In this document: positions 34,575 to 46,433 of the stretch, piece after piece
Position numbering within the stretch: position 1 is the first letter of the stretch
Layout of the letters: every line of letters starts with the position of its first letter
Assembly: GCA_954871525.1 (NCBI GenBank)
Contig: OX940868.1
Coordinates: forward strand, 26,841,056-26,905,055
Length of the DNA stretch: 64,000 bases
Reading direction: 5' to 3'
DNA from: Parietaria judaica
Taxonomy: Eukaryota; Streptophyta; Magnoliopsida; Rosales; Urticaceae
Notes under the pieces: model-generated
What the model was told of the DNA's origin: nothing
What the model saw: only the letters and a program-made list of their open reading frames with translations
Database searches by the model: none
Position numbers and translations under genes: made by a program

Positions 34575-35071
34575 GGGTTAATTGCAGCAATAATCCACAA
34601 CCTTTGGTCAACAGGGGTTTTAGGTCCTAAACTTTTCAAAGTGTGGGCAGAAATACACTACGTTTGTTGACTGTAAAATCTGTTGGTCCTTCCGTTAGTA
34701 ATTGTAAATTCTATAGATGTGGCATCGTTAAACTGTCGAATGGACTGTGAGTTTGTAATTATTTTTTATTTAATTTAAAACGGACTCTAATAAAATTTAT
34801 TTATTTAATTTAAGTGTTAATTTATTTTTTGAATCATAATTAAAATCCGATTTAATTTATTCTTATTAATTAGGTTATGTAATTAATATTACGAATTGGC
34901 AGTACATTTGGCAGTTTAACAATGCCACATCAGCAGAATTTAACATTCCTAACGGAAGGACAAACGAATTTTACAGTCAACAAAAGTTGTGTATTTTTTC
35001 CACACTTTAAAAGGTTGGGGACCTAAAACCCGTGTTGACCAAAGGTTGTGCATTATTGCCGCAATAAACCC
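34575..35071. mobile_element. Mutator-like MITE with 9-bp target duplication (copy 1)
   Basis: Palindromic 497-bp element. Left end GGGTTAATTGCAGCAATAAT, right end ...TTATTGCCGCAATAAACCC; arms of about 200 bp share CACAACCTTTGGTCAACA, TTTTAGGTCC and GGTCCTTCCGTTAG. The flanks are an exact 9-bp duplication TAGTTATTA at 34566-34574 and 35072-35080, as left by Mutator-like transposases. A second, longer copy lies at 51709-52502. Confidence 0.9.
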
Positions 35072-35856
35072 TAGTTATTAATATCTCTACATTTAAGGGA
35101 AATTTTGTTTTTATTTTATTAAAATAAATCGAATACTTATTTACATTTAAACTAATTTTTGAATTAATTTCACACCTTAATTTCACCCGTTGAAAATTAT
35201 AAAGGCAAATTGGTCCATGTCGTAATTAGTTGGTAATTTTTATTACCATAAATAGAAATAGGAATTTTTTTCTAAACCTTGAGTGGACATTTGGCTCATT
35301 CACCCAAATATATAATCTATGTTACTAGTGAGGGTAAACTTAGGTTTATAGAGGAGGAACATACGTCCTTAATCCTCCGGTATACCGTATAGCTCAATAA
35401 AGAATACGGTCCACATTAAACTGTATGTTTGTAATCAGCATATGAGAAGACATTAAAATAGAGGAATAAGGCATGACATGGTCATAAATACTCAAAAACT
35501 CGAATGACTTTTACCCGCATAAGTCACTGATTTTGGTAACTACCTAATTTAAGATTATGGAATTTAAAATTGCGATCAACACAAAATAAAAAATTAGAAA
35601 TTTAATTCCATGAAAGTTGTATTTTTATAACCGAGACAATCCCTCTAAGGCTGCCAAACAGTGTATGATTTATGGATTTAGTAACATCGTTTAACACATA
35701 TTAAAATGATGTGATAGTTCCATGGCAATTTTATGTGTGATATTTATATAGATAAATTCGAAGATTTAGGTTGATATTAATATAATTGCTATTTATGTAT
35801 TTAATTATTTAATTGAATTTATCTATATATTGAATAATTAAGAGATGAATAATACT

Positions 35857-36369
35857 GAGATATTGCATGGGATAGCCAAATTGAAACGTTTGATTAGCCA
35901 AATAGCCAACCTTTCCTTTCTCTTTGCAAAATAGTCAAATGGCTATTTAATAACATATTTTATACCTATAATACCCTTTTAACATATTAACGTGTATTAA
36001 CGTTCATTGCCGTGTATTAACTAAGTTAATTTTTCTTAAAATAAAAATATTTACTTATTGTATAATAACATATTTTATACCTATAATACCCTTTTAACGT
36101 GTATTAACGTGCATTAACTAAGTTAATTTGTTTAAAAATAAAAAATCGTGATTAAAATTGTAACAAAATTTTAATTTATTTTTAAACAAATTAACTTAGT
36201 TAATACACGTTAATATAGTTAATACACGTTAATACACACATTAATACAAGGGTAATACGGTCTTTCGTGATTTATTAATGTGGTTAATTGGCTATTTGGC
36301 AATATTAATTAATACATTGGCTATTTGGCTAATTAGTGTTTGAAGTTTGGCTATTTGGCTATAATGCCC
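35857..36369. mobile_element. Inverted-repeat MITE with TAGCCAAATAGCC ends
   Basis: The left end has GGGATAGCCAAATTGAAAC and AGCCAAATAGCCAA; the right end has TTGGCTATTTGGCTA and ...TTTGGCTATAATGCCC. The interior contains inverted TTAACGTGTATTAACG phrases around a centre near 36150. A 9-bp candidate duplication with one mismatch (AATAATACT 35848-35856; AATAATATT 36370-36378) would fit a Mutator-like element, but the left terminus is diverged. Confidence 0.65.
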
Positions 36370-36775
36370 AATAATATTATGTTATTAAATATGAAATTTA
36401 AATATTTATGTGGCATAAACAGGAGCCAAAAGATTTAATTTCAATAGATTTGTGGCTGATTAAATTTCTCCTATTAATTTGATCTATTGGATCGGTAGCG
36501 ATTTAATTTGGACTTTTTGATTCGAAATTGATAATATATATTTATATATTAGAATTTTAAAAATACCAATCATGCTAATCAAGTTTGGTGATTGAGGAAA
36601 TCACTTAATCATCGGAGCCATTAGATCAGTAAGATTTAATCTAGATTATTAAATCAAGATATATATTTTAATATATAAATTTATATTTTACCAGGATCAA
36701 TATAAGCATTGATTTCTGACCATCAGACGATCCAGATGGAGGTAAATTATCTAAAAGTGGTTGAAACCGGATCTA

Positions 36776-36812
<37 letters not shown>

Positions 36813-38177
36813 TATACCTCACTCATTCTACACTCATAAATTTGACTATAATCGTATTAGAGGTAGTATTTATTATCAACAATTTGTATCAGAGCGTGTT
36901 TATGGGCATTAATTTGAAAAATTATTTTTGAATTTGAGTTTTTTAAATGAAAATATTATTTTGGAACTAATATTTTTTTTTTTTGAACATGATAATCTAC
37001 CTAGACCACAATGTGGTAGTCTAAACGAAGTGCATAAATACAAGTACAAATTCAGCATTATAGGGCTCGACTTGAGCCTGGGCCAGCACAGAATGCCTAG
37101 ACCGAGATACCAGCCATTGTGACATTGGCTAAACTCGAGCCCAGACATGCGCAATGCCCGCATTGCGCATGCTCTTGGTTGGGGCTCGAATAGCGCCACG
37201 AACCTAGGCGCTTGCTGCGTGTTGTGGCCTCAGTCCTAACCCATGAGGATGCCTATGAAGAATCTGTTGACCCGGGCTGACCCGAAAATAAATAAATAAA
37301 AAAATTTCAATTAATTATGTGACTTATCATTCTTTGAATTAATTCACGAGTATATTAAAATTCATAGATAATAGTTTTATATTAGTATATTTTCACAGCA
37401 CGATGATATTATATAGTGGCTATATAATATTGAGAATATTAAATAATTAGAAATCGGAACAGGTTTATATAATCAATCAATATAAGAATTGTTTTAATTA
37501 ATTGACAGTATAATTCTTGGAGCACGTTCTTGCCTATGAAAAAGAGAATCAAAAGTAGAACCGCTAGCTCTGTCATCCCTTTTGGGTTATCGGTCAAGAA
37601 CCCTTCTAGGAGTATGTTCATACAAAGTATAACTAAAATATAGTTATATATTCTAATAAGAAGAGCGCGACAAGATGCAAATGTCACCCCAGGTGAAGAG
37701 CACGAGAGGCATGAATCATTGTCGAATAAGGGCGATGATGTCGTCATAGTTGAATAGAAGAGTGAGAGTTGAAAGTAGAAAGTGACAGTTGAAAAGGAGA
37801 ACGGAGAAACCTAAAACACGACATTATTTTTTAAGAGTTTGTTAATATTCAAGTCTGTATAAATATATATATTTAAAATTGGAAACTGGGCAGAAAAATC
37901 GTAAACTTCAGGCTTTGTCTCGGATCCTAGTTCTTGGTTCTAAAATAAAAAATCGGGACGTTCAGAGTTGAGTTTTAATTTTATATTCTAATTTTATTTT
38001 TAAATTTTTTTGTAATGGGCCGATTCCGAATTCAGAACCCCACGAAATAAAAAATCAACTTTGCGCAAAACCTCGATTGTTTGTGAATCGTACGCAGCCA
38101 TACCTGGCCTTAGCCATTTTCGATTGTTGTCGTCTCGATTATTTAGTCTCATAACCCAAAACCTCTTCTCTCGTTAT
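36370..38177. other. Gene-poor DNA with one GC-rich hairpin region
   Basis: AT-rich apart from 37040-37270. The TA microsatellite at 36780-36809 is long. Open frames here (e.g. 36709-36912, 37439-37747) match no family I know. Confidence 0.45.
37137..37188. repeat. Perfect 11-bp hairpin with outer complementary arms
   Basis: CATGCGCAATG (37146-37156) and its exact complement CATTGCGCATG (37161-37171) are separated by only CCCG. Further out CGAGCCC and GGGGCTCG extend the pairing after small asymmetric loops. It stands in a GC-rich island of unknown nature (37040-37270). Confidence 0.8.
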
Positions 38178-38677
38178 GGAAAGTTGAAGAAATATTCCCC
38201 AAAGCACAAGTTCAACGGTTTCAGTCTCTTTTTACTAAATCTGAATAATTATTCCCCAATTTTTATTTTATTGGACAAAAATATCATATTGAGTTGAGAA
38301 ACTATCATTTTAGATAGTTTTTGGTTCAAAGTTGGACAGTTTTATGAATAACGTAAGACAATTTCTGGTATTTAAAAAAATTAAAAAGCAAAATGAAATA
38401 ATATGTAATAATTAGCCAATATTAAAAATTAGTTGGGCAATATAGTCTTAAGTCTTAACTTTGATAGTGTTTAGGGTATATTTTAGCAGTTTTTGACATA
38501 AAGTTGATAGTTTTATGAGTATAGTAGTATGACAGATTTTCAACTCAGATAGAGAAAATAATATTTTTATGTGAAGTAAGGTAAAATATATTTTGAGAAA
38601 TAATTATTCAGATTTAATAAAGAAGGGAATAGAAAATATTGAACTTGTGTTTTTGAGCAATAATTCTTAAAGTTTTC
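38178..38677. mobile_element. Short relative of the foldback element at 15722-18151
   Basis: The left end GGAAAGTTGAAGAAATATTCC continues into CCCCAAAGCACAAGTTCAA and AATAATTATTCCCCAA. The right end mirrors this (TTGAACTTGTGTTTTTGAGC ... AAAGTTTTC). The same order of motifs (CCCCAAAATGCAAGTTC, TTTATTCCCCAAC) forms the terminal part of the 2.4 kb foldback element, but the tandem 266-bp units are absent. No clear target duplication (flanks CTCGTTAT and TATATATA). Confidence 0.6.
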
Positions 38678-41600
38678 TATATATATAAATATATGAAGTG
38701 AGCAATAAGCTCAACGCTCCGGCGAGCATCCTCTGCCGCTGTGCCTTGGCAAAAGTTCGGCGTGAGCTCCTACCAGACATCGTCGCTCTTCGAGAGACTT
38801 CTGGTCTTCATGTAAGCCTTCCAGGAAATCCCGGATAATCGACTCCGTCGTCTAAGCCTTCCAGGAAATCTCGTAAGCTCTCCTTGGCTCTCTCATTTTG
38901 CAAGCAAGTTCGGATAGATCGTGAAGTGATTGCTTCGTTTAGCGTCATATAATATCTGCATTTTCGTTTTTTTTATTTTTTTATTTTAGCATAGAAACAC
39001 TATATTCGAAGCAAAAATGAATGTGGTATCGAATTTAGCTTTGCTTTACACCTGAACTTTTTAGAATCGCTTCTTTTCCAAAATCTAATGTTGATGGATG
39101 ATTAACACGTAACAACAATGGTATGGGACATCAGCATATTTCCACGCCCTTCTGATTCTTTCTTATAATACGGGGACCCTAATGACAACTTCATATATAG
39201 ATGTCGATTTCGTCTTATAAACCACAGAATCGATGCTGATTTCATGGTAGACTCTTAGTTGTGTAATTTGATTATCCGGGCTTGTTCGGGTTCAGAGAAA
39301 GAGTTTGCAGTAAACAAATTCTGGGTAATCAAGGTCTCATATTCTCTCCTTTTTCCTTTGATTTCAATGGAACCTGCATTTCATGTTGGAGGGTTTTCCC
39401 TTTCATTATTTGCACCTTAGTAATATACAGTATACTACTATCAGCATTTCTTATGAAAGACCTTATTAAATAGTATCAGGCCTCATGATTTAAATTTCGT
39501 GAAGATTGTCTCGTTTTGATGATGTAAATTCCATTAAACCACATAATATTTTGTGTATAATATTTTTATTTTTATTTTTTTGGTATGAATATTAACGTCA
39601 TTTAATAATATTAAGATCAAAAAGTTGAATTTCTTCTTTGTGCGTGACAAGCTTGTACTGTCATTTGGAGGCCCATATTTACATTGGGCTGAATCCTATT
39701 TTTTGACAAAGAGAATTAGCCACGGTGTCTATTCGGCAATACAATATATTTTTTAGCCTTATCTACGTCAAGCCCAATGGCGAAATCAAATCCTAGAACA
39801 TGCTCAATTCCAACATTAACGTTGTGAAAAGTAGGCAAAGAATCAGAAGCTTATAAGTTCGATAAAGAAATTAATTAAAGGCCTCTTATAATCAACTCAA
39901 CATGTGCTTCAAAAGGCTAGTCTGATTTCGAGATCGGAGGCCTACCGCAACGGCTGGTGGCAGGGGTAGACGGAGACGACGCCTGAGATGTCCGGCCGTG
40001 GCAAAGGAGACCTCAACTAGACACTAGCAAGTCTCCCGAGCTGATAACTCGGTGCTTGTTTTATGAAAATCGAGCTCACTTCCTGATTCTCATCATCACG
40101 CTACAACTTCTTTAGCTCATGAACTTCGTATGCAATTCTTCTTTTTGTAATTTTCAAGACTATTTATTAAAGTTGACCAAAAAATTGATGAAAACCTTTA
40201 GTTTCTACCACATTGTAAGCTACCGGCTTTAACTTTCTTGCTTGGCCGCGCGAAAAACCCTACTTGTATACTCAAACATCTTTTCTTTTCTTACAAACAA
40301 TTAATTTAGTAAACCTCTTATGAAGTACGCAATTCGTTAATTCGCCGGAACCACGTCGATCCTCATGATCTTTAAGCTTGGTATCTTTTCATTTCGGTGC
40401 CTCTAACGCAAATTTACTCTTTACCCTTACTCGAATGGAATCACGTTAACAATTATAGATGCATATCTTTGCAACAATAGATAACGAATTAAGCACTAAT
40501 TTAGATATATCAATAAGTATCGATTATTTCTATCTTCTATCGGTAAACAAGTCAACTTAGAGAAGCCTAACCAAACTTTGACTGTAAATTATTATCTTGG
40601 ACTAATTCTAATCAATAACGACGTCTTGTAGGAAGCATAGATGACGGATTTCTCGACACCAAGATTAAAGTCTTACATTGAAGTTGTTGATATATAAATA
40701 ATTATTTCTTAGGACGGCGATTAGCTGACAATTTTTAAATTAGTCTATAAGAGAAAAAACTTGCTAGATCTAGATGATATGTCGTTCATATATGTTATTA
40801 TTGACGTCACCGATGACCTAGTAAAAAAATAACAAAAAAATGAATGAGGTATATCGATCCGATAAAAAATTATAACTTAAATAATTTTGTCATAGTTTTT
40901 TAAATTAACTCTTTGCATGTTATTTCTAAATAACTTAAGTACTTTTATTGCTAATAATTCATGAAATATTTATAAAAATAAAAATAAAAATAGAAAACCT
41001 AGCCGACAATTTGTAAAGTAGTTTAGAGGAGAAAAAACTTGCTAGATCTGGATGATATGCCGCGCATATATATTACTGTATTACTCGTTCTCGAAAAAAA
41101 TGACTGATTATTTTAGGACATATATGAAAGATTTCTGATTTATTAAATATTAATGGCTCGGGTTTTCTAGTCAAGAATCTTGCCGCTACTTTGCTGACTA
41201 GATTAATCCTTATCTTGAATACGGACCACTTTACATTTTTATTGCTTTCTTCTATGCTTAATATTTATATTAAATATTACAAGTTTTTTAGGACATTAAC
41301 GATTATGAATATGCATCCAGATACTTATAAGATAAACTTAAATATAAATATTTAGTTGTGACACGAGCCCGATGCCTATATATGTACAAAAAATAACATA
41401 TTTTTACATGTCTTGTTTAAAAATCTTTCAGGCAATACTTAATTAACTCGTGAAACGAGCAGTTCATTGCATTTACTATTTGTTGATTTGGTTTGATTTT
41501 TCATTAGAGACTATTTATTTAGAGAGATTTAGAAGAACAAATGCATTTTAAACCGAATTGGCTAAGTAATTCAGCCCGTTACCGAGGTGCTTATTGGAAG

Positions 41601-44480
41601 AGTGTATATTTACTAAATTACTATGATATTTTGAAAAAGAGTTATAATTTAGAGTATACATAGGAGACGTTTCGGAGTCTTGAGTTAGATAGGATATATT
41701 ATGAGTGCTGGATTCGAGTGCCGGAATAAGGCACTTAATGGTGATTTGGAACCCATTTTGCTGACATGGATGGCACCTATGCGGCCAACGTTGGCACTTA
41801 GTGGGAGGAGAACTCCTTAAGGAGACAAAGAGTGATGTCCAATATTACATTTGGATAATTTAAGACGGGAATAGGGAATATATATATTGAAAATCATTGT
41901 TCTCGATCTGAATTTCATGCGTAATGTTATAATATTTGCTAGTTAATTTTTAACAATTAGAATAAAAAAATATATATTTTATAATAATATACAAAATAAT
42001 TCGAACTTAGTTGGATTATGATTACAAAATAATTTACAGAATGCATCTTAGGCACCTTTTATGAATAAAAAATTTGAACTTAGTTGGATTATTTTGTTGC
42101 TTTGTTCTGTACATCGCTGTTGAGGGTAGTTAGCGTGGGGATACAATATTTATAATTTGTAAAGGATAATTTATTTGTTGAGACAGATATAATGTGGAAG
42201 GATATATTATTATAAGTTAACTTTAAGAGAACTTATTAAATTAAATAGTTTCTTGGTGTGAATATTTTTTTTAGGGGATATGTAACTTATCCACTTTAAT
42301 ATTTATCAAAACATAATCAAGGACAAATAGTAGTAATAAAGAAAACAGCTGATATAGAAAATAAATTATTTATATATTGGACTGCTATACATGTGGTACG
42401 TTCTTGATTTAGAATAGAAATATTCTACAGGGACATTGATTTTTTTTTTTAATAATATATACCTGCATATATGTTTTGTAAGTTTATTGTTCCATTTTAC
42501 TGTATTAACCGGACCTAACTAGTTAAATTTATAATTTGCTATATTCATATATAAGATAATAATTACTTTAGAAGTATATAGGCCCGAACTAATATATAAA
42601 TTAATAATTTAATATAAAAATATTATATATATAATTATGTATTCAATATAAATAAAATGTAACATTTCATAACTAGTTACCAAATCATGTAATGTTTTTA
42701 AAATATGATTATGAAATTATTTGCATATTCTCAAAATGTATGTCTCTTTCAACTTTAACTCTAAGTTTTTGCATAAGATTAAGAAGATCCGTGTTGTATA
42801 ATTTCTTGATGTAAAAAATAGTTATTCAAAGTGATCGTTGGCTTGTCGCTATATTAATTTCACGATTTTCATCATTGCATGAAACAAGTTTCATTTCAGT
42901 ACAATCATCTTCAAATTATGCACTATGAACAATATTCAGGACATGTTATATGAAGATTTGTTTTCCTGATTATAAGAATTGTATAATTAATACTTTATAA
43001 AATAATAATTCGATAATATAATAAATTTTTGCGGTCCTAACATTATTAATTTATAGAGATTTTACTGTATGTTGAAAAACTATTATAGGTGTTATAGATG
43101 ACTTGTATTTATATTAGTATGTTATTGTATTGAATAATAAATAATTGTGTTACATTCTGTATCAGGATAGAAATATTATGACTACATAAGTCCAATTCTT
43201 ACGCCTATAATAAGGTTTAGTTAATCAACTTATGACTCAAAATTCCCTCCAAAATATTTTTATGTAGATATTAAGCGCCAACTTTTATCTACTTTAAAAT
43301 ACATAAAAAAATATTTGCAATTTGTTAATCGGTAATCGGTGGCGGTTCTTTTCATAAAAAAACTGTAACCGCTACCATTTAGGCAAATTTTGGTAGCGGT
43401 TTAAACCGCATTTTTTTGGTTCATTAATAACGGCAGTGAAAATTGATAAATTAATATTATCGATTCTAGATTTGATTCAGGGTCTTTTTTTTACACCCCT
43501 AATCTTGATGATGAGCAGGACTGACAAGTCGGATTTATCAACCAAAATTATTTACAATGCAATACTTTCTTTCATTTATTTGGATTTCGAATAAAAATTT
43601 AATTAAAATAAATGGTATACACTATACAATATACAGATATATTAGCTCATTTTTTAGTTTCACTGAATCTGAATTTATATTTTCGATATGCTCATTTTGA
43701 TTCAGCTTTAAGTATCGACAAAAAATTTACCTTGTATTGAATATAAAACGTCCATCCATGGCACAATCTAGTTCACCTTACGAGATGAAATGTAATCTAG
43801 TGCTCCGCATTTTTATTATTATAATAGTGAAAAAGTTGGCCAATTTAGCCGCCTATTATCTCGTAATTCCGAATCCGTGTTTGTCTTTCAAAACCCATAA
43901 TTGCATATTATTAAATAAACGAGACAAGTGGACACACTAACCACAGAGTTCATTAAATTAAACTATATATCATATAATACCATATCCTCCACGTGCAGAT
44001 ACTCATTTTTTTAATTTCTCCGTCGACTTTTCGCGGAAATTAACGTGTATGGACTCCCTAAAAGAGAAGAAGGAACGTGCGTCTCCATTTCATTCTTTCC
44101 TTAGGTTTAAAATATTTGGAAGTGTTATTAGCGATATAAGTACTCTAATTTTTTATTAACGGTAACAATATGGGTTTAAAATGAAAAAAATAACAGTAAA
44201 GATATTTAAGTCAACAAAACCGACGGGGTGTGTGTTTCTTTTATGGACAATGGTTAGCGTCACGCGGTATGATGAACGTTGTACATTGAGGCAACGCGTA
44301 TTTTGATCAATTTGATGATTCAACATTTATTAAAAAAATTAGACAGAAATACGTGTTGCCTGGATTTCGCTAAGTTGAGATTTTTTATCGTTATTTTAAA
44401 CCCTATTGCCTTAACTTGTCAAAGTTTAAGTACTTTTACAATCAATATCTTATTTAAAACTAGTTTAGCTCGAATATCAT
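38678..44480. other. Gene-poor region before the polyphenol oxidase gene
   Basis: GC-richer patches at 38700-38960, 39900-40050 and 41680-41830 have no open frame or domain I recognise; the first contains a 20-bp direct repeat (AAGCCTTCCAGGAAATC, twice). The rest is AT-rich, with AACCGC/GGTAGCGGTT motifs at 43330-43450. No gene is supported. Confidence 0.45.
40721..41080 (+). repeat. Duplicated 80-bp segment, 280 bp apart
   Basis: 40721-40800 and 41000-41080 share GAGAAAAAACTTGCTAGATC followed by a GATGATATG segment, and AGC(T/C)GACAATTT before it, at about 85% identity by eye. The spacer is AT-rich. Confidence 0.65.
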
Positions 44481-44488
44481 TATAAAAT
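44481..44488 (+). promoter_or_regulatory. TATA box of the polyphenol oxidase gene
   Basis: TATAAAAT lies 74 bp before the ATG, which places transcription start near 44512 and gives a leader of about 40 bp. Confidence 0.65.
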
Positions 44489-44554
44489 AGAACAAGGTTT
44501 GGTTCGATCAATCCTCACTCGCCATCTATCAATCAAACACGTCAGCTTCAGCCA

Positions 44555-46318
44555 ATGGCGTCTCTTTCCACCGCAGCGCCACCCAGTACCGGCGGTGTCG
44601 CCACCACTGCCGTCACTCACTCGCTCAGAAAGCAGTCTCGCGTAACGACGTTATCACGGCGCAGCCACACCAGGCATGGTCTTCTACGTACAATCTCATG
44701 CAAGTCCACCTCCAATGACGACGATGCGGCTGCACCGAAGCTTGACCGCCGCAACGTCCTCCTCGGCCTCGGTGGCCTCTACGGAGCTGCGGGGCTTCCT
44801 CTCGCCTTTGCCAACCCCATCCAGCCGCCGGACCTCTCGAAGTGCGGTGCTGCTGACATCCCGGCCGGTGCCGAGCAGGTCAACTGCTGCCCCCCGTTTT
44901 CTTCCACCATCATCGACTATGTGGCGCCGGTAGGCGGGCCGCTTCGCACGAGGCCGGCGGCCCATGCCGTGGACAGCGCCTACGTGGCGAAGTTCAACCT
45001 TGCCATGCAGCGGATGAGAGCCCTCCCTGACTCTGATCCCCGGAGCTTTAAGCAGCAGGCCAACGTGCACTGCGCTTACTGTGACGGTGCGTACGAGCAG
45101 GTCGGTTTTCCGGACCTCGACATTCAGGTCCACAACTCCTGGCTCTTCTTCCCCTTCCACCGCTGGTACCTTTACTTTTTCGAGAGAATCTTGGGATCAC
45201 TCATCAACGACCCGACCTTCGCTATGCCGTTCTGGAACTGGGATGCACCGGCCGGGATGCCAATGCCGGCCATCTATGCTGACAGGCGGTCACCGTTGTA
45301 CGACCAGTTCCGTAACCAAAATCACTTGCCGCCTAGGCTGATCGACCTCGACTACAATGGCAGGGACGACAACAGCACCAACACAGCTCAGATTAACGCG
45401 AATCTGGCCGTGATGTACCGGCAGATGGTCTCCAACGGCCGCAGTGCGACGATGTTCCTGGGCCAGCCGTACCGTGCAGGTGATGACACCATCTTTGGTG
45501 GGGGTTCCGTCGAGGGCATGCCTCATGGGCCGGTCCACATCTGGACTGGCGACAACAGGCAGCCTAACGGTGAGGACATGGGTAACTTCTTCTCGGCTGG
45601 GCGAGACCCGATCTTCTACGCGCACCACTCGAACGTCGACCGGTTGTGGAGCCTCTGGAAAACGATTGACGGTGGGAGGAGGCAGGACTTTACCGACCGC
45701 GACTGGCTTGACGCTGCCTTCGTCTTCTACGACGAGAACAGCCGGCTCGTACGTGTCAAGGTCGGAGACTGCCTCGACGAAAGGAAGCTCGGCTACGTCT
45801 ACCAGAACGTGGCTACCCCATGGCTCAATGCGCGCCCCACCCCGCGCCGGTCAGTAACGGATAGGCTCCGACAAGCGATTGGAGGCGTCCCAGCTGCGCA
45901 TGCTGACGAATACCCGAAGGTGAAGTTCCCAGTGACACTCGACAAGCAAATCAAGACGCTTGTTAAGCGGCCGAAGAAGAAGCGGAGCAAAAGCGAGAAG
46001 GATGAGGAGGACGAGGTTTTGGTGATCGAAGGGATCGAGTTCCCCCGCGACATAGCGGTGAAGTTCGACGTCTTCATCAATGACGAGGACGACGCGCCCA
46101 CCGCAGCCGACAAGAGCGAGTTCGCGGGGAGCTTCGTGAACGTTCCGCACACGCATAACAGCAAGATGACGCTCACAACTTCCCTGAGGCTCGACATCAC
46201 CGAGTTGTTGGAGGATTTGGACGCCGAGGGCGACGAGTACGTGGTGGTCACTCTAGAGCCCAAGATGGGCACCGGGCACATCAAGATCCAGGACCTCAAG
46301 ATCGAGTTCGTTTCTTAG
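44555..46318 (+). CDS. PPO: Polyphenol oxidase (catechol oxidase), chloroplast lumen
   Basis: Single open frame of 587 aa, the usual length. It oxidises o-diphenols to quinones (browning, wound defence) in the thylakoid lumen. Residues 1-60 are a Ser/Thr/Arg-rich chloroplast transit peptide. R65-R66 begin a Tat-type lumenal signal (RRNVLLGLGGLYGAAG) with likely cleavage after AFA at 86. The tyrosinase domain follows. CuA ligands are H172 (HCAYC), H193 (VHNSW) and H202 (FHRWY); C176 is placed for the Cys-His thioether bond with H193. CuB has H324 and H328 (MPHGPVH) and the HH pair 357-358 in DPIFYAHHSNVDRLW. The DWL domain starts at 384 and the C-terminal KFDV domain has VKFDVFIND, preceded by a Lys-rich linker (about 470-490) where the latent enzyme is normally clipped. 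Coding DNA is GC-rich and intronless, as is common for PPO genes. All copper ligands intact. Confidence 0.97.
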   Translation: MASLSTAAPPSTGGVATTAVTHSLRKQSRVTTLSRRSHTRHGLLRTISCKSTSNDDDAAAPKLDRRNVLLGLGGLYGAAGLPLAFANPIQPPDLSKCGAADIPAGAEQVNCCPPFSSTIIDYVAPVGGPLRTRPAAHAVDSAYVAKFNLAMQRMRALPDSDPRSFKQQANVHCAYCDGAYEQVGFPDLDIQVHNSWLFFPFHRWYLYFFERILGSLINDPTFAMPFWNWDAPAGMPMPAIYADRRSPLYDQFRNQNHLPPRLIDLDYNGRDDNSTNTAQINANLAVMYRQMVSNGRSATMFLGQPYRAGDDTIFGGGSVEGMPHGPVHIWTGDNRQPNGEDMGNFFSAGRDPIFYAHHSNVDRLWSLWKTIDGGRRQDFTDRDWLDAAFVFYDENSRLVRVKVGDCLDERKLGYVYQNVATPWLNARPTPRRSVTDRLRQAIGGVPAAHADEYPKVKFPVTLDKQIKTLVKRPKKKRSKSEKDEEDEVLVIEGIEFPRDIAVKFDVFINDEDDAPTAADKSEFAGSFVNVPHTHNSKMTLTTSLRLDITELLEDLDAEGDEYVVVTLEPKMGTGHIKIQDLKIEFVS

Positions 46319-46427
46319 GGAAGACGCTACCCGATCGATCGATCGAACGACCATCTTTTCTATCGTTGTTTCGTGAGTTTCATTTCATTTGTCTCGTTAC
46401 TGTTTTGGCTTGTCTTGGCTTTCATAT

Positions 46428-46433
46428 AATAAA
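46428..46433 (+). terminator. Polyadenylation signal of the PPO gene
   Basis: AATAAA about 110 bp after the stop codon, after a T-rich stretch. Confidence 0.6.

Larger units (their letters stand above)
32495..35305. mobile_element. Family B inverted-repeat element, copy 2, with gene-like cargo and nested insertions
   Basis: The left end (ATGAGAAATGTTCATAG..., with GACCATATGAACCCTAAT) and right end (...GTGGACATTTGGCTCATTCACCC) match the ends of the element at 21270-22388, and sequence just inside each end also aligns. Inside, 32750-33215 is GC-rich and looks like a 5' leader plus coding sequence of a plant gene, resuming at 33895-33985 (GGGATCTCGCTCGGAGAGGC). Between these lies a TCG-rich repeat block (33215-33895). 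A separate MITE (34575-35071) sits near the right end. Capture of host gene pieces would make this Pack-MULE-like, but no target duplication was found and the source gene is unknown. The left boundary is approximate. Confidence 0.55.

Noticed and set aside
44696..46299. Long antisense and shifted frames over the PPO gene
   Set aside because: Shadows of a GC-rich intronless gene; the plus-strand 587-aa frame has all copper ligands.
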